A stretch of DNA of 24,942 nt from 1-14-0-10-37-14 sp037130845 (GTDB taxonomy: Bacteria > Patescibacteriota > Patescibacteriia > Patescibacteriales > Patescibacteriaceae), in NCBI GenBank assembly GCA_037130845.1, contig JBAXSE010000019.1:1-24942 (forward strand), written 5' to 3'. Within the stretch, counting starts at the first letter, position 1. The number at the start of each line of letters is the position of its first letter. The notes under the pieces are model-generated. The model had not been told where the DNA came from. It did no database searches and saw only the letters and a list, made by a program, of their open reading frames with translations. Positions 22,880 to 24,942 of the stretch are shown here, piece by piece. The position numbers and the translations under genes were made by a program.

Positions 22880-23959
22880 TCATATCTTCCCGTATTGGCC
22901 GCCGCCCAGATGGCTGGCCACTCCTTTGAGCTCCAGCAGGGAAAGCGTCGTCGTTATAACACAAATATCCAGGTTTAGCAATAGTTTCAGCTCATCGGCG
23001 GTTTTGGGGCCGTTAGCTAGGCTTTGATAAACAACTGCTTCGTCTTCATTTAAGTCCTGGGGCGCTGGACTCTTTACTTGGCTTACTCCGAAGAAAGACA
23101 GGATATCATCGGCGGTGGTAATTACCTTGGCGCCTTGCTTGATGAGCTCGTTGGGGCCGGCCGAGAGCTGTTGGCCGATGGGGCCGGGCACGGTCATAAC
23201 CTCCCGATTCTGCTCCAGGGCGTAGCGGGCGGTAATCAGCGAGCCGGACTTGGCCGCCGCCTCCAAGACCAAGGTGGCTTCAGACACGCCGGCAATCAGC
23301 CGGTTGCGGCGGGGAAAGTTACTCTGGAAGCCGGGCGTGCCGGGTGGGAATTCTGAGATGACCACGCCGCCCGAGGCGATGATCTTGGCTGCCAATGCCT
23401 GATTGGAAGCCGGGTAGAGGCTGGCTTTGTCCAAGCCGGAGCCGATAATGGCCGCGGTCAGTCCTCCCGCTTCCAGGGCGGCTCGGTGCGCCAAACTATC
23501 GATACCGATGGCTAGGCCCGAAGTGATGACGACGCCAGCTGCTGCCACGGGCGGGATTAACATTTTGGCCAATTGCTGGCCGTAGCTGCTGGGAGCGCGC
23601 GAGCCGACGACGGCTAGCGACAAATGGTTATTTAGAATACCGATATTGCCTTGGTAGAAAAGCACAAAGGGCGGCTGATGGATTTGCAATAACAGTTCGG
23701 GATAATCCGCTTCGCCTATAATTATCGTCTGGATTTTTTCACTCGCCAACTTGCCCAAGAATTGTTCCGGTCGGAAACCATTTTGCCAGGCCAAGAACTT
23801 GGCGGCAACGAGCGGACTCAAGCCGCTTGATTCTATGGCAGTGGCTGTTGCTGTGAAGACCGCTTGCCAGGAGCCCAGTCGATTGTAGAGCGCCCTTAAG
23901 CTAACCGGCCCGAAGCCGAGATAGGCAGACAAGCAAAGTAGGTATTGTCGCTCGGACAT
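22880..23959 (-). CDS. dprA: DNA processing protein DprA (Smf)
   Basis: 359 aa. Binds incoming single-stranded DNA during natural transformation and loads RecA. An N-terminal SAM-like helical region (YLLCLSAYLGFGPVSLRALY) precedes the Rossmann-fold DprA domain with VVGSRAPSSYGQ, SGLAIGIDSLAHRAALEAGG, SEFPPGTPGFQSNFPRRNR and EAAAKSGSLITARYALEQ, all diagnostic. A C-terminal winged-helix (DLNEDEAVVYQSLANGPKT to GGGQYGKI) completes the DprA-SAM layout. The start at 23959 (MSERQYLLCL) is set by the promoter: the longer reading from 23998 would overlap both the -10 and -35. Together with pilin-type proteins in CPR genomes it implies competence for DNA uptake. Confidence 0.96.
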   Translation of the reverse strand: MSERQYLLCLSAYLGFGPVSLRALYNRLGSWQAVFTATATAIESSGLSPLVAAKFLAWQNGFRPEQFLGKLASEKIQTIIIGEADYPELLLQIHQPPFVLFYQGNIGILNNHLSLAVVGSRAPSSYGQQLAKMLIPPVAAAGVVITSGLAIGIDSLAHRAALEAGGLTAAIIGSGLDKASLYPASNQALAAKIIASGGVVISEFPPGTPGFQSNFPRRNRLIAGVSEATLVLEAAAKSGSLITARYALEQNREVMTVPGPIGQQLSAGPNELIKQGAKVITTADDILSFFGVSQVKSPAPQDLNEDEAVVYQSLANGPKTADELKLLLNLDICVITTTLSLLELKGVASHLGGGQYGKI

Positions 23960-23969
23960 AATGCTAACC

Positions 23970-23998
23970 ATTATACTTAAAAATGCGGTTATAGACAA
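23970..23998 (-). promoter_or_regulatory. dprA promoter, near-leaderless
   Basis: Minus strand TTGTCT (23998-23993), 17-nt spacer, TATAAT (23975-23970). The ATG at 23959 is 10 nt after the -10, so the leader should be only about 3-4 nt. Confidence 0.7.
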
Positions 23999-24002
23999 AT
24001 AA

Positions 24003-24030
24003 TAAAAACCTCCGCTCGTCGGCGAAGGTT
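24003..24030 (-). terminator. terminator of the TIM-barrel gene
   Basis: Minus strand AACCTTCGC/GCGGAGGTT (nine pairs, one G-T wobble), loop CGACGA, then TTTTT. Confidence 0.8.
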
Positions 24031-24037
24031 ATGTCAT

Positions 24038-24739
24038 TCAAACATGGCTGCAGATATAATCAAACTCGTCCTGAGCTTGATAGGTGGCCGTGCAGACGCT
24101 TTCGATAATGATGGGCGCATCCAGCATTCCTAGGTAGCGTTCGATGGCTTCTTGCTTGGTCTGATGCAGCATCTCGTGATAGCTGGTGTAGCCGCTGATG
24201 TGGATTTCGACCAAGCGATCGGAAAATTCCTTCAAGAAGCTATCGGCCAGCAGCATGCTCTGATCATTGCTATAACAATGATTGAGGTCTAATACGAAAC
24301 CGCAGTCGATCTTGTCGAAAACTTCTTGCAGCTGTCCGGGCTTGGTGCCGAATGCTTTGCGGTTGTCCATGTTCTCGATAGCGATATTGAAGTCGTAGCT
24401 GCGGAAGATGTTCCAATCCTTGATAGTATCCGGATGGAAGACGATATGGTCGAGCGTTAATTTATCCCAAGCTCGTTGTAAGGCGTCTAAGATATCGTAG
24501 CTGAACCGGTTGTCGCCATAGCTGATATGGCTGGATGGCGCGTGGATAGACAGGAAGTCGATGTCCGATAGCAACTCGGCAGGCAGATCATCGAGCCAGA
24601 ATCCCTTGTCGCAGATGCCGCCGACGCAACAGATTTCCAGAGCGCTAGTGCTGATATCGTGGCAGCGTTTGATGACACCAGGTTCCAAAGAACTGAAAAA
24701 TTTGTAATACATCCCCGTGGATAGACCGATGCGTTTCAT
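24038..24739 (-). CDS. xylose isomerase-like TIM barrel protein
   Basis: 233 aa, AP-endonuclease-2/sugar phosphate isomerase fold. Barrel strands and metal ligands are recognisable: RIGLSTGMYY at strand 1, SALEICC (Glu), DFLSIHAPS (His), HIVFHPDT (His), NIAIENMDNR (Glu), FVLDLNHCYS (Asp, His), LVEIHISGY (His) and IIIESVC (Glu) at the end. The set of Glu/His/Asp residues matches the metal centre of the xylose-isomerase-like superfamily, so an isomerase, epimerase or nuclease are all possible. Good Shine-Dalgarno (AAAGGA, 7-8 nt before the ATG) and its own terminator. The protein is somewhat short for the family. The tRNA gene lies upstream on the same strand. Confidence 0.8.
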   Translation of the reverse strand: MKRIGLSTGMYYKFFSSLEPGVIKRCHDISTSALEICCVGGICDKGFWLDDLPAELLSDIDFLSIHAPSSHISYGDNRFSYDILDALQRAWDKLTLDHIVFHPDTIKDWNIFRSYDFNIAIENMDNRKAFGTKPGQLQEVFDKIDCGFVLDLNHCYSNDQSMLLADSFLKEFSDRLVEIHISGYTSYHEMLHQTKQEAIERYLGMLDAPIIIESVCTATYQAQDEFDYICSHV

Positions 24740-24774
24740 GATTGATCCTTTTGAAAGTGCGAAAATTATTACAT

Positions 24775-24851
24775 TGGTGCGTCCAGATGGACTTGAACCA
24801 TCGACCCCAGCCTTATAAGGGCTGTGCTCTAACCGACTGAGCTATGGACGC
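24775..24851 (-). tRNA. tRNA-Ile, anticodon UAU
   Basis: A perfect 77-nt cloverleaf read on the minus strand: acceptor GCGTCCA/TGGACGC, D-arm GCTC/GAGC, anticodon stem CAGCC/GGCTG with 7-nt loop CTTATAA, variable GGGTC, T-arm GATGG/CCATC with TTCAAGT, discriminator A and encoded CCA. The anticodon TAT reads codon AUA, so it charges with isoleucine. Most bacteria read AUA with a lysidine-modified CAU anticodon made by TilS; UAU is rarer. Confidence 0.92.
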
Positions 24852-24861
24852 TAATTTATTA

Positions 24862-24942
24862 CTTGAACCACCTGTGGCTTCGCCACTGTAGTGGCAGGCC
24901 ATCGACCCCTCCGATGTACATCGGAGTGCTCTAACCGACTGA
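24862..24942 (-). pseudogene. aberrant tRNA-like sequence, cut by the window edge
   Basis: Minus-strand sequence identical to the neighbouring tRNA in the D-arm (TCAGTCGGTTAGAGCA), variable region (GGGGTCGATGG) and T-loop (TTCAAGT). The anticodon arm is a perfect 18-bp palindrome (CTCCGATGT/ACATCGGAG) leaving an 8-nt loop. A 31-nt hairpin-forming insert separates the T-stem from its loop, and no 3' acceptor or T-stem partner follows. This does not fold as a canonical tRNA, so it is probably a pseudogene or tRNA-derived repeat. The 5' end is outside the window. Confidence 0.5.

Noticed and set aside
24862..24942. Functional tRNA-Tyr (GUA) with a long variable arm
   Set aside because: GTA does follow a T in the loop, but the loop has 8 nt and no T-stem or acceptor partner follows TTCAAGT, so a working tRNA is unlikely from the visible sequence.

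Overview
This window looks like a chromosomal segment of a Patescibacteria (CPR) bacterium, probably of the Parcubacteria/Falkowbacteria kind. This is inference from gene content and style, not from a database match. The signs are short intergenic gaps, several genes without a Shine-Dalgarno sequence, pseudopilin-type 'MYYNE.G.YP' heads, a PEGA/beta-propeller membrane protein, and many GT2 glycosyltransferases in a moderately AT-rich genome. TGA is used as an ordinary stop (topA and others), so the genetic code is standard and not the TGA=Gly code of Gracilibacteria/Absconditabacteria.

Layout. 1-351: repeats only (a REP-like inverted pair and a 99-bp element ending at the asnS stop). 352-1641 (-): asnS, divergent from a small unknown gene (1791-2081, +). 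2123-4163 (+): two unknown membrane proteins and a HIT-family hydrolase. 4211-11712 (+): an envelope or exopolysaccharide cluster with one GT28-like and four GT2 glycosyltransferases, an unknown TIM-barrel-like protein and galU; rnhB (RNase HII) sits in the middle on the opposite strand. 11777-14490 (-): a PEGA/propeller membrane protein behind murA. 14653-19577 (+): an MgtA-type P-type ATPase, a secreted protein carrying three pilin-head-like domains, and a 45-residue basic peptide gene. 19844-23959 (-): a small unknown gene, then topA with dprA upstream of it. 24038-24739 (-): a xylose-isomerase-like TIM barrel. 24775-24851 (-): tRNA-Ile(UAU), followed by an aberrant, truncated tRNA-like sequence at the window edge.

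How the genes fit together. galU supplies UDP-glucose and the GT2/GT28 enzymes would assemble a surface glycan; murA starts peptidoglycan synthesis. topA and dprA are chromosome and DNA-uptake functions. asnS, rnhB and the tRNA are housekeeping.

The most unusual material is non-coding. A 99-bp element occurs twice, each time overlapping the 3' end of a gene (asnS, topA) and supplying its stop codon. It has a hairpin with two compensatory base-pair changes and a 35-nt middle that is unrelated in sequence but identical in length. Three further copies of the hairpin motif lie upstream of or inside the leaders of topA and its neighbour. A second, classical REP-like palindrome family is also present. 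Among the proteins, the triple pilin-head secreted protein is the most unusual.
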